A stretch of 39,245 nucleotides of DNA from an uncultured Ruminococcus sp. GTDB lineage: Bacteria; Bacillota; Clostridia; Lachnospirales; Lachnospiraceae. Both the position numbers and the translations under genes were made by a program. The notes under the pieces are model-generated. The model was not told where the DNA came from. It did not search any database and worked only from the letters and a program-made list of their open reading frames with translations. Shown in pieces: positions 22,838 to 31,726 of this stretch (within the stretch, counting starts at the first letter, position 1; every line of letters starts with the position of its first letter). The stretch covers positions 1 through 39,245 of the forward strand of contig USFD01000023.1 in NCBI GenBank assembly GCA_900553885.1, written 5' to 3'.

Positions 22838-23935
22838 TCATTTTCCTTCTGATCTTTTATTTGCAAAGGCAATGATAAAGCACACCGCAATGCAGATAAT
22901 CACCGCCACTTTTCCATAAAACGGCACTGCCCCTGCCACTACTTCCTGCGTCTCTGCATTCAGAGCGGTTCCGCTTGCAGCCAGACCGAAGTTGTGGGCC
23001 AGCGCCGCTCCGATCAGCATGCCGATCACTGTCATGGCTGAGTCCGAGGATCCCTGTCCGGCCAGAATCAGCTGGCGCAGAGGGCATCCGCCTGCAAGCA
23101 CTGCCGCGAATCCTACCGCGTACATACCCAGGATATTCCACAGATGCTCGGAGTGTGCGATAATTCCCGGTGTATCAAACGCGAGCGTAAAGTTGCCTGT
23201 GGCAATATTGTAAATCAGCATTACTGCGAAAAATCCTCCGATAATGGTCAGCAGGTCAAAATTTTTCATCAGGATCACATCCCGGATACTTCCCGCCAGA
23301 CACATTCTGGATTTCTGGGCAAACGCGCCGAAGATCAGTCCTCCTGCCAGCGCCATAAGAAGAGGCGCGTGCATGCTTCCCGGTCCGCTTGTGCTGCTCT
23401 TAAGAAGAGGAGTTGCCACAGCCAGCACCAGGATGCCAAGCATCAGCGCCGGAAGCACGCCGCCGCTGACACGGTTGGTCAGATGCGCCCGTCCCAGGCT
23501 GAACCCTTTCTTCAGTGCAAATACTCCGGTGGCCACACCCAGGATGAAACCGATCAGGGCAACCCAGGCACTCAGATCTCCTGCAGACATGCGGATCACC
23601 ATGCGCAGCGGGCATCCCAAAAATACCAGAGAACCGATGGCAAGAATCATTCCCAGAATAAAACGTACTGCCGGGGATGAGCCCGCTGTGGAGCGGTATT
23701 CCTTTGTCGCCACTGAGATAAGAAAAGATCCCAGAACAAGCCCCATAATTTCCGGTCTTGCGTACTGAACCGTTTCTGTGGAATGCAGTCCCAGCGCTCC
23801 TGCAGTGTCACGGATAAAGCAGGCAATACAAAATGCCATGTTGGCCGGATTGCCGAACCAGGCCAGACATACGGCCACAAGGCCGCAGACGACGCCGGCA
23901 AAGGCCAGTTTCTTCTTTGAATCAGATAAGTTCAT
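22838..23935 (-). CDS. yedE: YedE-family putative selenium transporter
   Basis: The 365-residue integral membrane protein has about nine to ten hydrophobic segments and the YeeE/YedE-type Cys-Pro motifs FLGCPLRMVI and LAGGCPLRQLI. In this family those loops are thought to pass sulfur or selenium compounds through the membrane. The putative selenium-transport name comes from its repeated place with selD, TusA-like and DUF3343 genes. ATG at 23935 has GGAGGG 7 nt upstream; an ATG at 23953 overlaps the stop of the preceding gene and is less likely. Confidence 0.85.
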   Translation of the reverse strand: MNLSDSKKKLAFAGVVCGLVAVCLAWFGNPANMAFCIACFIRDTAGALGLHSTETVQYARPEIMGLVLGSFLISVATKEYRSTAGSSPAVRFILGMILAIGSLVFLGCPLRMVIRMSAGDLSAWVALIGFILGVATGVFALKKGFSLGRAHLTNRVSGGVLPALMLGILVLAVATPLLKSSTSGPGSMHAPLLMALAGGLIFGAFAQKSRMCLAGSIRDVILMKNFDLLTIIGGFFAVMLIYNIATGNFTLAFDTPGIIAHSEHLWNILGMYAVGFAAVLAGGCPLRQLILAGQGSSDSAMTVIGMLIGAALAHNFGLAASGTALNAETQEVVAGAVPFYGKVAVIICIAVCFIIAFANKRSEGK

Positions 23936-23952
23936 TGTTTTTCCCTCCGTCA

Positions 23953-25089
23953 TTAGTCGTTTACTAATTCCTTTATCGCCTGTACGGCTGTTTCGACTTC
24001 TTCTTCTGTATTGTAGTGAGAAAAACTGAATCTTACCGCGCCCTGGCCGGTTGTCCCCAGCGCCCGGTGCATCAGCGGCGCGCAGTGGGCGCCGGGCCTT
24101 GTCACAATGCCGTATGTCACACTCAGCTCATCACTGACTTCCGAAGAGTCGTAATCCCCGATATTCAGCGACACAATAGGACACCGCCTGTCTGAAGAAA
24201 AGTCTCCGTATACCGTCACTTCGGGGATCCGGGAAACACCTTCATAAAACTGCCGCATCCGCTTGAGCTCCGTTTCACGCAGCGCATCCAGGCCCTTCTC
24301 TTCCAGCCAGGAAACCGCCGCGCCCAGTCCGGCAATGCCGTGCCCGTTCAGGGTGCCTGCCTCGAGAGCCGTAGGCATAAGATCCGGATGCCGGGGATTG
24401 TATGTATCCACTCCGCTTCCTCCGGAAAGGAGGGGCCGGATCACAAGGCCCGGCCGCACATACATGCCGCCGGTGCCCTGGGGCCCCAGCATCCCTTTAT
24501 GTCCCGTAAAGCAGAGCACATCAATTCCCATTTTCTGCACATCCACAGGATAAACCCCCGCCGTCTGGGACGCGTCCGCTACAAGGAGAATCCCTTTTTT
24601 GCGGGTAATCGCTCCCACCCGTTCCAGATCAATCATATTTCCGGTGAGATTGGATGCGTGGGTGCAGACAACTGCTTTCGTATTCTCTTTTACCGCAGCC
24701 TCCATGTCCTCATATGAGATATTTCCCTTTTCATCACAGTCAAGAATGGTAAGTTCCACGCCTCTTTCCCGGCATTCATACAACGGCCGGAGCACCGAAT
24801 TATGTTCCAGCACTGTCGTTATCACATGATCTCCCGGAGAGAGAAGCCCTTTTATGGCAATATTCAGGCTTTCCGTGGAATTGGCTGTAAACACGATACG
24901 CGAGGCATCCGCCCCGTGGAAAAAGCGGGCAAGCTTTTCTCTCGTCTCATAAATCACACGGGAGGCATTCAGCGCCGGTTCCGACGCGCCCCGCCCCGCA
25001 TTTCCGAAAGAATCCATTGCCGCAAGAACCGCTGCTTTTACCGGCTCCGGCTTGTGGATCGTAGTTGCCGCGTTATCCATGTAAATCAT
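23953..25089 (-). CDS. Cysteine desulfurase-like aminotransferase class V
   Basis: The 378-residue PLP enzyme starts MIYMDNAATTIHKPEPVKAA, has the PLP-binding segment VLCFTGHKGMLGPQGTGG with Lys198, and the catalytic Cys336 in TRPGAHCAPLMHRALGTTGQ. The length and motifs fit cysteine desulfurases of the Firmicutes group used for sulfur or selenium mobilisation. Its place before the YedE, TusA-like and DUF3343 genes suggests that it supplies Se (or S) to them; whether it also acts on selenocysteine is inference. The start at 25089 (ATG with AGGA 6 nt upstream) replaces a longer reading that begins with TTG. Confidence 0.88.
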   Translation of the reverse strand: MIYMDNAATTIHKPEPVKAAVLAAMDSFGNAGRGASEPALNASRVIYETREKLARFFHGADASRIVFTANSTESLNIAIKGLLSPGDHVITTVLEHNSVLRPLYECRERGVELTILDCDEKGNISYEDMEAAVKENTKAVVCTHASNLTGNMIDLERVGAITRKKGILLVADASQTAGVYPVDVQKMGIDVLCFTGHKGMLGPQGTGGMYVRPGLVIRPLLSGGSGVDTYNPRHPDLMPTALEAGTLNGHGIAGLGAAVSWLEEKGLDALRETELKRMRQFYEGVSRIPEVTVYGDFSSDRRCPIVSLNIGDYDSSEVSDELSVTYGIVTRPGAHCAPLMHRALGTTGQGAVRFSFSHYNTEEEVETAVQAIKELVND

Positions 25090-25148
25090 GTTTTCCTGCC
25101 TTCCTTTCCGTGACGCCAAAGAAGCTGTTTCGCCTCTTTCTGTATCTA

Positions 25149-25225
25149 AGTATACGTGTTTCCTGCACAGTCAGTCTAATTGAAAAGCGCAATAACTGCA
25201 GATCGCTTATAGATAAAATCTATAA
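25149..25225 (-). promoter_or_regulatory. Putative LysR-type site and promoter of the desulfurase-transporter genes
   Basis: TTATAGAT-AAA-ATCTATAA (25207-25225) is a perfect palindrome with the T-N-A shape typical of LysR sites, about 120 bases before the desulfurase start. A TATACT box (25149-25154, minus strand) has only a poor -35 match, as expected for an activated promoter. The adjacent LysR gene is the obvious candidate regulator. Confidence 0.5.
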
Positions 25226-25230
25226 ATCAA

Positions 25231-26148
25231 TCATCCCGTCGGCTCTGTGCCGGACAGATAAATATCTTTTACTGTCCGAATGAATTTATCCGCTCCCGGC
25301 AGAGCCGGATAGTTCCTGTCAGACACCAGGAAGATCTCTCTCTTGCCCCCTGTTTTTCCCAGGGGAAACGCCAGAATCCTGCCTGCTCCCACCGCGTCTC
25401 TGACAGCCAGATCCGACAGAATGGAAATTCCCATCCCGTTTTCCACAGAGCGTTTGATCGTTTCCTGATTTTCCATAACAGCAGCTACGTTCATTTCATT
25501 CCTGTCGATTCCCATCTGCTCCAGAATCTTCTGTGCCTCCCGTCTTGTGCCGGAGCCTTCTTCCCGCAGAATAACCGGATCTTCTCTGAGCCATTCTATA
25601 ACAGTATCCGGATCTTTTTCTCTGTATTTGGCAGACACGGGAGTGATCACCACAAGCTCATCCTGATAAATCGGAAGATAGGTGCAGCCGCCTTTATCAA
25701 TCTTCGTACCCGCCAGTCCCACATCGGCCCTGTGGGAAGCAATCATCTCCGCCACCCCGGCGCTGTCCGTCTCAAATACCTTCAGCTTCTCACCAGGATA
25801 AGATTTCCGGAACCGGACCATAATATCCGGCAGAAGATACTGAGACGGGATAGTAGACGCCGCAATACGCAGAACTCCTCCGGCAAACCTTCCGTTCTGC
25901 CCGAACCGCTCCCGGATCTTTTTCTCCAGTTCCAGCATCTGTTCTGCATAGGCGTACAGTTCCTTTCCATCCTCTGAGAGAGCGACCCCCTTTGTACTGC
26001 GTACAAACAGGCAGGTGTTCAGTTCCTTTTCCAGCGACGCAATATGCGCGCTTACGGTAGGCTGGGTGAGGAAAAGCTGTTTCGCCGTAAGCGAAAAACT
26101 TTTCGTCTCAGCCACCCCTGCAAATGCTTCCAGCTGTTTCAGATTCAT
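25231..26148 (-). CDS. LysR-family regulator linked to selenium genes
   Basis: The 305-residue protein has the LysR layout: an N-terminal winged helix (MNLKQLEAFAGVAETKSFSL, TAKQLFLTQPTVSAHIASLE) and a CysB/Cbl-like ligand-binding domain (RADVGLAGTKIDKGGCTYLP, ENGMGISILSDLAVRDAVGA). In many Clostridia a LysR regulator of this type sits beside selA-selB; public annotation calls it selenium metabolism-associated LysR. The ATG directly follows the selB stop with no gap, so it is coupled to selB. The palindrome at 25207-25225 is its likely target. Confidence 0.88.
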   Translation of the reverse strand: MNLKQLEAFAGVAETKSFSLTAKQLFLTQPTVSAHIASLEKELNTCLFVRSTKGVALSEDGKELYAYAEQMLELEKKIRERFGQNGRFAGGVLRIAASTIPSQYLLPDIMVRFRKSYPGEKLKVFETDSAGVAEMIASHRADVGLAGTKIDKGGCTYLPIYQDELVVITPVSAKYREKDPDTVIEWLREDPVILREEGSGTRREAQKILEQMGIDRNEMNVAAVMENQETIKRSVENGMGISILSDLAVRDAVGAGRILAFPLGKTGGKREIFLVSDRNYPALPGADKFIRTVKDIYLSGTEPTG

Positions 26149-28167
26149 CTATGCTTTCACCCTCTCACTCTCTGCTTTTTCCTTCTTTGTAATCCCCGTC
26201 CGGTCTGTGTATTCCAGAATCAGCCGGGCATTTTTCCTGCTGGTATCCAGCAGGCCGCATATCCGGGAAATGGTGATTTTCCCTTCCAGGTCCAGTATCT
26301 CCTTTACCTGCTTTACAGCCTGCTCCATCAGACCCGGCAGGGTGTAATAATCTCCTGACAGATACAGGATTTTTCCCTGGAGTTCCAGAAGCCGCAGAAT
26401 CTCCATAATATCCGCTCCCGTTTCCGGACTCTTCGGATCCCGGCCATTCCTTTGTTCCTTTTCTCTTTCTGCAGAATTCAGTTCCCGCAGACTCAGGAAA
26501 TGGTATCCTGCCTCCGCTGCTGCCCTGGCAAATCCTGTGTACACTTTCCGGTATGCCGGATCTTCCTGCGGTTCATATCCGGCAGGGGCGATCAGTCTGC
26601 CTCCCGGCTTCCAGGACAGCGTCTGTGCCGGACGGATCCTGCCGCAGTCGATCCTGTCCAGAATCCGCTGCTCCACAAGCCAGCCAATATAACTGTCCGC
26701 CGCTTTCTTCAGCCGTCCCGGCGCCCCGGACTGCAGCTGCGCCTCGGGCATTCCCAGACGGTAAGGATACTGTTGCAGATACCGGTGCAGTTCTTCCAGA
26801 ATCTCTTCCCGGATTCCGGATTCTGCCTTCCGGTGCAGAAAGTATTCTGTTCCGTTTTCTTCAAAACAGTACACCTTTCCCTCTTCCGTCAGTTCCCGCA
26901 TGATCCGGCCCGTCCTTTTCTCTGAAACTCCCAGTTCAGCAGAAAGTCCGGGCAGATCCGCCGGTTCCGCTCCCTGCTCTTCCGTCAGAAGCTCCGCCAG
27001 CTCTTTTATCCCTGCCGTTTCTTTTCTTCTCAGACGCTTAAGCGTTTCCTGCCGGAACCGCTTCTCTCCGGGCACATCCGTCTCCAGCACGACGCCTCCT
27101 CCAATGGTCTCCACCGGAGAGTAAAAACGCAGGACAAACCGGTCGCCCCGCCTGAGCGCCGCATCGGCATCCAGCTGCAGACGGGCATATCCTTCTTCGC
27201 CCGGCAGGAGCTGATCCGCATCCAGCAGCACAGCCTTACAGAGCGTCTGGAACGTACCGCTGTAAAAATGAAGACGGCTCTGGTTTTTCACGATTCTCTG
27301 TCCATGTTCCAGAAGCCGGATCCTGACATTGATTTTCCTGCCGGTTTTCAGACTTCCTGCCGGAGCCAGCACACAGCCCCTGCGGATTTCCTCCTTCTCA
27401 ATCCCGGCCAGATTGAGGGCCGCCCGCTGCCCGGCCACGCAGACAGTTTCCTCTTTTCCATAGACCTGTATGCCCCGCACCCGGCATGGTTTCCCTTCCG
27501 GAAATACCGTCAGATCCTGTCCTTTCTCAATCTGCCCTTCCAGCATAGTTCCGGTGGCCACGGTTCCGAACCCCGGAACCGTAAACACCCGGTCCACCGG
27601 GAGCCGGGCCGGCGCCTCTGTTCTCCTCTGTACATCATCCTGATTTTCTGCTTCCCTTTTCCGTGCGTAGCCGTATATCAGACGTTTCAGTCCGTCAATT
27701 CCCTGACCTGTCCTGGCGGAAACCCGTACAACCGGCACATCATCCAGCCCCTTTTCCAGCTGCTCCTTCCGGATCTCTTCTTCCACCATCTCCAGCCATT
27801 CTTCCTCTGCCAGATCACATTTGTTCAGTACAATAATATAGTTCTTCACTCCCAGAATCTGCAAAATATCCATATGTTCCCGTGTCTGAGGCATAATCCC
27901 TTCGTCTGCGGCAATCACGAGAAGCACCAGATCCATTCCGGCCACTCCTGCCGTCATGTTGCGGATAAACTTTTCATGGCCGGGAACATCAATAATCCCG
28001 GCCCGGTTCCCGTCCCCCAGATCAAAGGAAGCAAACCCCAGATCTGTTGTAATCCCCCGCTGCTTCTCCTCCGGCAGCCGGTCCGTATCCTGACCGGTCA
28101 GAGCCCGGATCAGCGCGGTCTTTCCATGATCGATATGGCCCGCTGTTCCGATGACAAAATGTTTCAT
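26149..28167 (-). CDS. selB: Selenocysteine-specific elongation factor SelB
   Basis: The 672-residue protein is a full SelB. The N-terminal GTPase has G1 (GTAGHIDHGKT, residues 7-17), the switch region RGIT (37-40), G3 (DVPGHEKF) and NKCD; the middle has EF-Tu-like domains II and III; the C-terminal part has winged helices (e.g. LSAELGVSEKRTGRIMREL) that bind the SECIS hairpin. It delivers Sec-tRNA to UGA codons. The ATG overlaps the selA stop (ATGA) and the selB stop adjoins the LysR start. The only UGA-Sec gene seen in this window is selD. Confidence 0.95.
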   Translation of the reverse strand: MKHFVIGTAGHIDHGKTALIRALTGQDTDRLPEEKQRGITTDLGFASFDLGDGNRAGIIDVPGHEKFIRNMTAGVAGMDLVLLVIAADEGIMPQTREHMDILQILGVKNYIIVLNKCDLAEEEWLEMVEEEIRKEQLEKGLDDVPVVRVSARTGQGIDGLKRLIYGYARKREAENQDDVQRRTEAPARLPVDRVFTVPGFGTVATGTMLEGQIEKGQDLTVFPEGKPCRVRGIQVYGKEETVCVAGQRAALNLAGIEKEEIRRGCVLAPAGSLKTGRKINVRIRLLEHGQRIVKNQSRLHFYSGTFQTLCKAVLLDADQLLPGEEGYARLQLDADAALRRGDRFVLRFYSPVETIGGGVVLETDVPGEKRFRQETLKRLRRKETAGIKELAELLTEEQGAEPADLPGLSAELGVSEKRTGRIMRELTEEGKVYCFEENGTEYFLHRKAESGIREEILEELHRYLQQYPYRLGMPEAQLQSGAPGRLKKAADSYIGWLVEQRILDRIDCGRIRPAQTLSWKPGGRLIAPAGYEPQEDPAYRKVYTGFARAAAEAGYHFLSLRELNSAEREKEQRNGRDPKSPETGADIMEILRLLELQGKILYLSGDYYTLPGLMEQAVKQVKEILDLEGKITISRICGLLDTSRKNARLILEYTDRTGITKKEKAESERVKA

Positions 28168-29684
28168 AGGCCGCTTCCTTTCTCCGGTTCCGTTTCTTGT
28201 CCCATTCCATCCGGCGCCCGGAATATTCCGGGCACAAACAATTCATCCCCGGAAAAAAGTTCCGCCAGATATTCCCGGTCTGAATCACTTACTGTTCTCA
28301 TATCCACCAGAAACCGGTCCCGGACAATTCTTCCCAGCACCGGAACCGGAAGGGTTCTCAGTCTTCTCTGGAGCTTTGCCGCACTGATTGTTCCGGGCAC
28401 AATACATACGGCAAAGCTGCTGATCTCCTCCTCCGGCAGCGCTCCTCCTCCTGCTCTGGACGTACAGGACTCCACCGTAATCTGCACCGGAATCTCCCTG
28501 CGGTTTTCCCCCTGCTTTGCTCTTCTCTTCTTACAGATCTTTTCTGCCAGCAGCTCCGCCTCCTGCCGTACTTCATCCGCCGGCCGGGTCAGCATCCGAA
28601 GCACGGGAATCCTCCGGACCGCCTGATCCGGATTCAGGTATTCCAGCAGAACCTGCTCCAGTGCCGCAGCCGTAAATTTATCGATCCGCAGCGCCCTGGC
28701 CAGGGGATGCCTTCTCATCCTGTCCAGGAAACATTTTTTTCCCACAATAATTCCGGCCTGAGGGCCTCCCAGCAGTTTATCCCCGCTGAAACAGACCACA
28801 TCCGCTCCGGCAGATACAGACGCCTGCACGGTGGGCTCCCCCCGGAGGCCGTACCGGCTCAGATCCACCAGCACGCCGCTTCCCAGGTCCTGCACCACGC
28901 AGATCCCTCTCTGTCTGCCCAGAGTACACAGTTCTTCCAGAGGAACGGACTCCGTAAATCCCAGGATCCGGTAATTGCTTGTATGGACTTTCAGAAGGAC
29001 CTTTGTGTCTTCATTAATGGCGCTTTCATAATCAGACAGGCGGGTCCGGTTGGTTGTCCCGGCCTCTCTGAGTCTGGTTCCGCTTTGCTCCATTACATCA
29101 GGAATGCGGAATTTCCCGCCGATCTCCACCAGCTCTCCTCTGGACACCACCGCTTCGCCCCCGCTGGAAAGAGCGGTCAGAATCAGAAGCACGGCAGCGG
29201 CGTTATTATTCACCGCAAGAGCAGCTTCGGCACCGGTAATCCGGCAGAGCAGCCGCTCAAAATGGGAGCACCTTTCTCCCCGTTCCCCTGTGTTCAGATC
29301 CAGCTCCAGGTTGGTATAGGTTCCCGCGATCTGTCCGCCCCGCCGGCCGGCCTGTTCTCCCAGCGGCGCTCTCCCCAGCCCTGTGTGCAGAATGATCCCG
29401 GTGCCGTTGACTACAGGGATCATTTCCGGATGGAACAGCTGCTCCAGCCGTTCCCGGAGACAGGCGGTAATCTTTCCTGTCGCCTGCGCTATCACTTCCG
29501 CGCCTTCTTCTTCTCTGCCCCGGTCTGCCAGTTCCGCCGCCTTTTCCCGCAGTTCCTTAAGAATCTCCTGAAGCGTCCCTGCAACGGCCTGGCGCCCGTA
29601 TCTGTCTGTCAGTTTCTGTATCTCTTCCTCTTTGAGCAGACTATCTGTTTTCGGTATCATGCGATACATCTCATTCTTATTCAA
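28164..29684 (-). CDS. selA: L-seryl-tRNA(Sec) selenium transferase SelA
   Basis: The 506-residue PLP enzyme converts seryl-tRNA(Sec) to selenocysteyl-tRNA(Sec) with selenophosphate. Seen are the tRNA-binding helical N-terminus (MNKNEMYRMIPKTDSLLKEE), NGTGIILHTGLGRAPLGEQ, and the PLP lysine K303 in VVCFSGDKLLGGPQAGI. The C-terminal part (about residues 360-506) contains a stretch of extra Arg/Glu-rich residues, making it longer than the usual 460-470. The start is TTG at 29684: AGGAG lies 9 nt upstream, whereas the next ATG at 29669 is too far from it, and the family normally begins MNKNE. Confidence 0.95.
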   Translation of the reverse strand: MNKNEMYRMIPKTDSLLKEEEIQKLTDRYGRQAVAGTLQEILKELREKAAELADRGREEEGAEVIAQATGKITACLRERLEQLFHPEMIPVVNGTGIILHTGLGRAPLGEQAGRRGGQIAGTYTNLELDLNTGERGERCSHFERLLCRITGAEAALAVNNNAAAVLLILTALSSGGEAVVSRGELVEIGGKFRIPDVMEQSGTRLREAGTTNRTRLSDYESAINEDTKVLLKVHTSNYRILGFTESVPLEELCTLGRQRGICVVQDLGSGVLVDLSRYGLRGEPTVQASVSAGADVVCFSGDKLLGGPQAGIIVGKKCFLDRMRRHPLARALRIDKFTAAALEQVLLEYLNPDQAVRRIPVLRMLTRPADEVRQEAELLAEKICKKRRAKQGENRREIPVQITVESCTSRAGGGALPEEEISSFAVCIVPGTISAAKLQRRLRTLPVPVLGRIVRDRFLVDMRTVSDSDREYLAELFSGDELFVPGIFRAPDGMGQETEPEKGSGL

Positions 29685-29706
29685 TCTGTGTTTCTCCTGT
29701 TCTCAC
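29677..29706 (-). CDS. Possible 9-codon leader peptide overlapping the selA start
   Basis: GTG AGA ACA GGA GAA ACA CAG ATT GAA TAA runs from 29706 to 29677 and has a perfect GGAGG 7 nt upstream (29714-29718). Its stop overlaps the TTG start of selA. It could couple or control translation of selA; it may also be chance. Confidence 0.3.
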   Translation of the reverse strand: MRTGETQIE

Positions 29707-29755
29707 CTGTTATCCTCCGCTTAAAATGACGGCGGTTTTTCTTCTCCGTACGAAA

Positions 29756-29872
29756 CCGGACGGAGACAGAAAACGGCAGAGAGATTTTCCCATATCTCTC
29801 TGCCGTTTTCACAGAATCCCAGCTTTATCCGGCGGCATCTCTGCCTGCCGCATACAGCCTGTCTCCGTCCGG
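29756..29872. terminator. Nested inverted repeats between selD and selA
   Basis: Inner: AAAACGGCAGAGAGA (29770-29784) and TCTCTCTGCCGTTTT (29795-29809), perfect 15-bp stem, 10-base loop, T-rich in both directions, so a bidirectional terminator. Outer: CCGGACGGAGACAG (29756-29769) and CTGTCTCCGTCCGG (29859-29872), a perfect 14-bp pair enclosing it. The outer arm begins directly at the inner arm. It ends the yedF-selD transcript before selA. Confidence 0.75.
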
Positions 29873-29913
29873 CTTACGCTTTCCGTAATACCGGGCGGAG
29901 CCCCATTCTTCTG

Positions 29914-30954
29914 CTAAATCAACCGGATAAACACATCCTGCTTTTCCAGAACACGACCGATTACAGAAACTTCTGTTTCCAGCCCGGCCTGTTCAAGACT
30001 TCGGAGAAGATCTTCCGCTTCCTCTTCAGGTACACTGAAAAGAAGGCCTCCGGAAGTCTGAGGATCGCAGAGCAGGTCAATCCATACTTCCTCCACATTT
30101 CCCGTATCCAGACCCTCTCCTGCATACTCCCTGTTCCGGTACGCTCCCCCGGGCACAAGTCCCATACGGGCGTAATCCGGCGCTTCTTTCATATAAGCCA
30201 CATCCTGTGTACGGATCTCAAAAGTCACGCCGCTGGCCTTTGCCATTTCCATGCAGTGCCCCAGAAGTCCGAATCCCGTCACATCCGTACAGGCGTGTAC
30301 GGTGATATTTTCCGCGGCCTGCTTTGCCTTTTTATTCAGAGAAGACATAACACGGACCGCCTCTTTTTCCGCCTCCGGAGAAGCCATCTGCGCTTTCACC
30401 GCAGTGTTTACCACTCCGCTTCCGATCTGCTTGGTCAGGATCAGCACATCACCGGGCCTGCATCCGTAATTCCGGTATATCCGGTCCGGATGGACAAAAC
30501 CGGTTACTGACAGGCCGTACTTCGGCTCATCATCCTGGACAGAATGCCCTCCGGACAGAACCGCTCCCGCTTCCAGCACCTTGTCCGCCCCGCCCCGGAG
30601 AATCTCTGACAGGATCTCCGGATCCAGACAGTTCGGGAAGCACACAATATTAAGGGCAATCCTCGGCTCGCCGCCCATGGCATACACATCACTGAGGGCA
30701 TTGGCCGCCGCGATCTGGCCAAAGGTGTACGGATCGTCTACCACCGGTGTGAAAAAATCCAGTGTCTGTATCATAGCAGTGTCATCCGATATTTTGTAAA
30801 TCGCTGCATCATCTGATGTTTCGACTCCGACGAGCAGACGCTCGTCTGTGAATTTCGGCAGCTTGCCCAGAACCTGGGCAAGGGTCTCAGGACCTATTTT
30901 CGCCGCTCATCCGGCGGTCTTTGTCATCTGTGTCAGATGGATCTCTTTATACAT
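29914..30954 (-). CDS. selD: Selenophosphate synthase SelD, itself a selenoprotein
   Basis: The frame from ATG at 30954 (GGGAGG 8 nt upstream) reads MYKEIHLTQMTKTAG, then an in-frame TGA (30907-30909, codon 16), then AAKIGPETLAQVLGKLPKF and the remainder of SelD. The position of the TGA matches the catalytic Cys17 of E. coli SelD (GCG/GCA context in GG-U/C-AAK). Total length is 346 residues with Sec, the usual SelD length; gene callers would start at an internal ATG (30774) and lose the first 60 residues. SelD makes selenophosphate from selenide and ATP. Motifs such as DDPYTFGQIAAANALSDVYA, GGHSVQDDEPKYGLSVTGF and DPQTSGGLLFSV are present. It follows yedF by 44 nt, in the same operon. Confidence 0.95.
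30862..30882 (-). promoter_or_regulatory. SECIS-like hairpin of selD
   Basis: In the mRNA CUUGCCCAG-GUU-CUGGGCAAG is a perfect 9-bp stem whose loop starts 33 bases after the UGA. The loop has a G in its first positions, as bacterial SECIS elements require. It lies within the coding frame, where SelB would bind. Confidence 0.75.
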
Positions 30955-30998
30955 GCCCGTACACCTCCCTTCTTCAGATTCAACGGTTCGTCCTGTCT

Positions 30999-31622
30999 TT
31001 AAGGACGGATAACCTTCCCGGCATTCTGTAATGTCTCTACAATACTGTACATATTTGTGACAGTGCCTACTGCCAGTTTATCCTTTATTCCATAAAAGTC
31101 AAGGCAGGTTCCGCAGGTCATAATCACCGTGCCCTGCTCCTCCATCTTCTTCAGATCCTCCAGGGATTCGGAGCCTTCCACTGTCAGTTTCGCGCCTCCG
31201 TTATAAAAGAGAATCGTCTCCGGAAGCTGATCTAGCTGTGTCACCGCAAACAGAAAACTCTTCATAAGGATCCGTCCCAGTTCATCGTCTCCGTCTCCCA
31301 TCCGGTCGGAAGAAACCGCTACAACGGTTCCCTTTTCCTTCGCGCATTCCTCACAGCAGATCTCTGTTTCTTCTGCGCTTTCTCCGGCTTTTCCGGATCC
31401 GTCCTTTCCCGGCTGAATCAGAATCCGGTACTCGCCTTCCCTCTTCTTTTCCTGTGTGACAGACGCCCCCAGGCTCTCCGCCATCTTGGTTACATTTTTT
31501 ACCGCAGTCTCATTGTCCACCAGCACTTCTACCATATCCTGCCCCTTATTCTCCTCCAGGGCTTTTTTTGTCTTAATAACCGGTATGGGGCATGCGTCAC
31601 CCATTGCATTTACTGTAATCAT
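30999..31622 (-). CDS. yedF: YedF: sulfurtransferase-like selenium metabolism protein
   Basis: The 207-residue protein has an N-terminal TusA-like domain (MITVNAMGDACPIPVIKTKK, Cys11 in the CPIP motif), a short Cys-rich linker (CCEEC at 89-93), and a C-terminal DsrE-like domain (SFLFAVTQLDQLPETILFYN, then IMTCGTCLDFYGIKDKL with Cys170 and Cys173). This two-domain form is YedF, found with selD in many Clostridia and thought to transfer selenium. GGAG lies about 10 nt before the ATG at 31622. Confidence 0.9.
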   Translation of the reverse strand: MITVNAMGDACPIPVIKTKKALEENKGQDMVEVLVDNETAVKNVTKMAESLGASVTQEKKREGEYRILIQPGKDGSGKAGESAEETEICCEECAKEKGTVVAVSSDRMGDGDDELGRILMKSFLFAVTQLDQLPETILFYNGGAKLTVEGSESLEDLKKMEEQGTVIMTCGTCLDFYGIKDKLAVGTVTNMYSIVETLQNAGKVIRP

Positions 31623-31726
31623 TGCTGCTATTCTCCTCTTTTATGTCAGATACTTTCTTTATGATTCCCATTTATCCTCGGTGCCGCGCAGGCCGTAAAG
31701 GCCCACGCTGCACCAAGTTCAGATTC

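Noticed and set aside
27268..28626. 452-codon open frame on the plus strand
   Set aside because: Antisense to selB and selA, both certain. Composition is rich in Ser, Pro, His and Arg as in typical shadow frames.
28707..29729. 340-codon open frame on the plus strand
   Set aside because: Antisense to selA and to its leader; no domain pattern.
29685..29913. Possible tRNA-Sec gene between selD and selA
   Set aside because: No tRNA T-loop (GTTCGAATC type) or 8-bp acceptor stem could be found; the stretch is explained by two inverted repeats.
29914..30774. SelD as a 286-residue protein starting at the internal ATG
   Set aside because: It would lack the catalytic loop and the first 60 residues. 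The frame extends through TGA as Sec to an ATG with a strong ribosome binding site.
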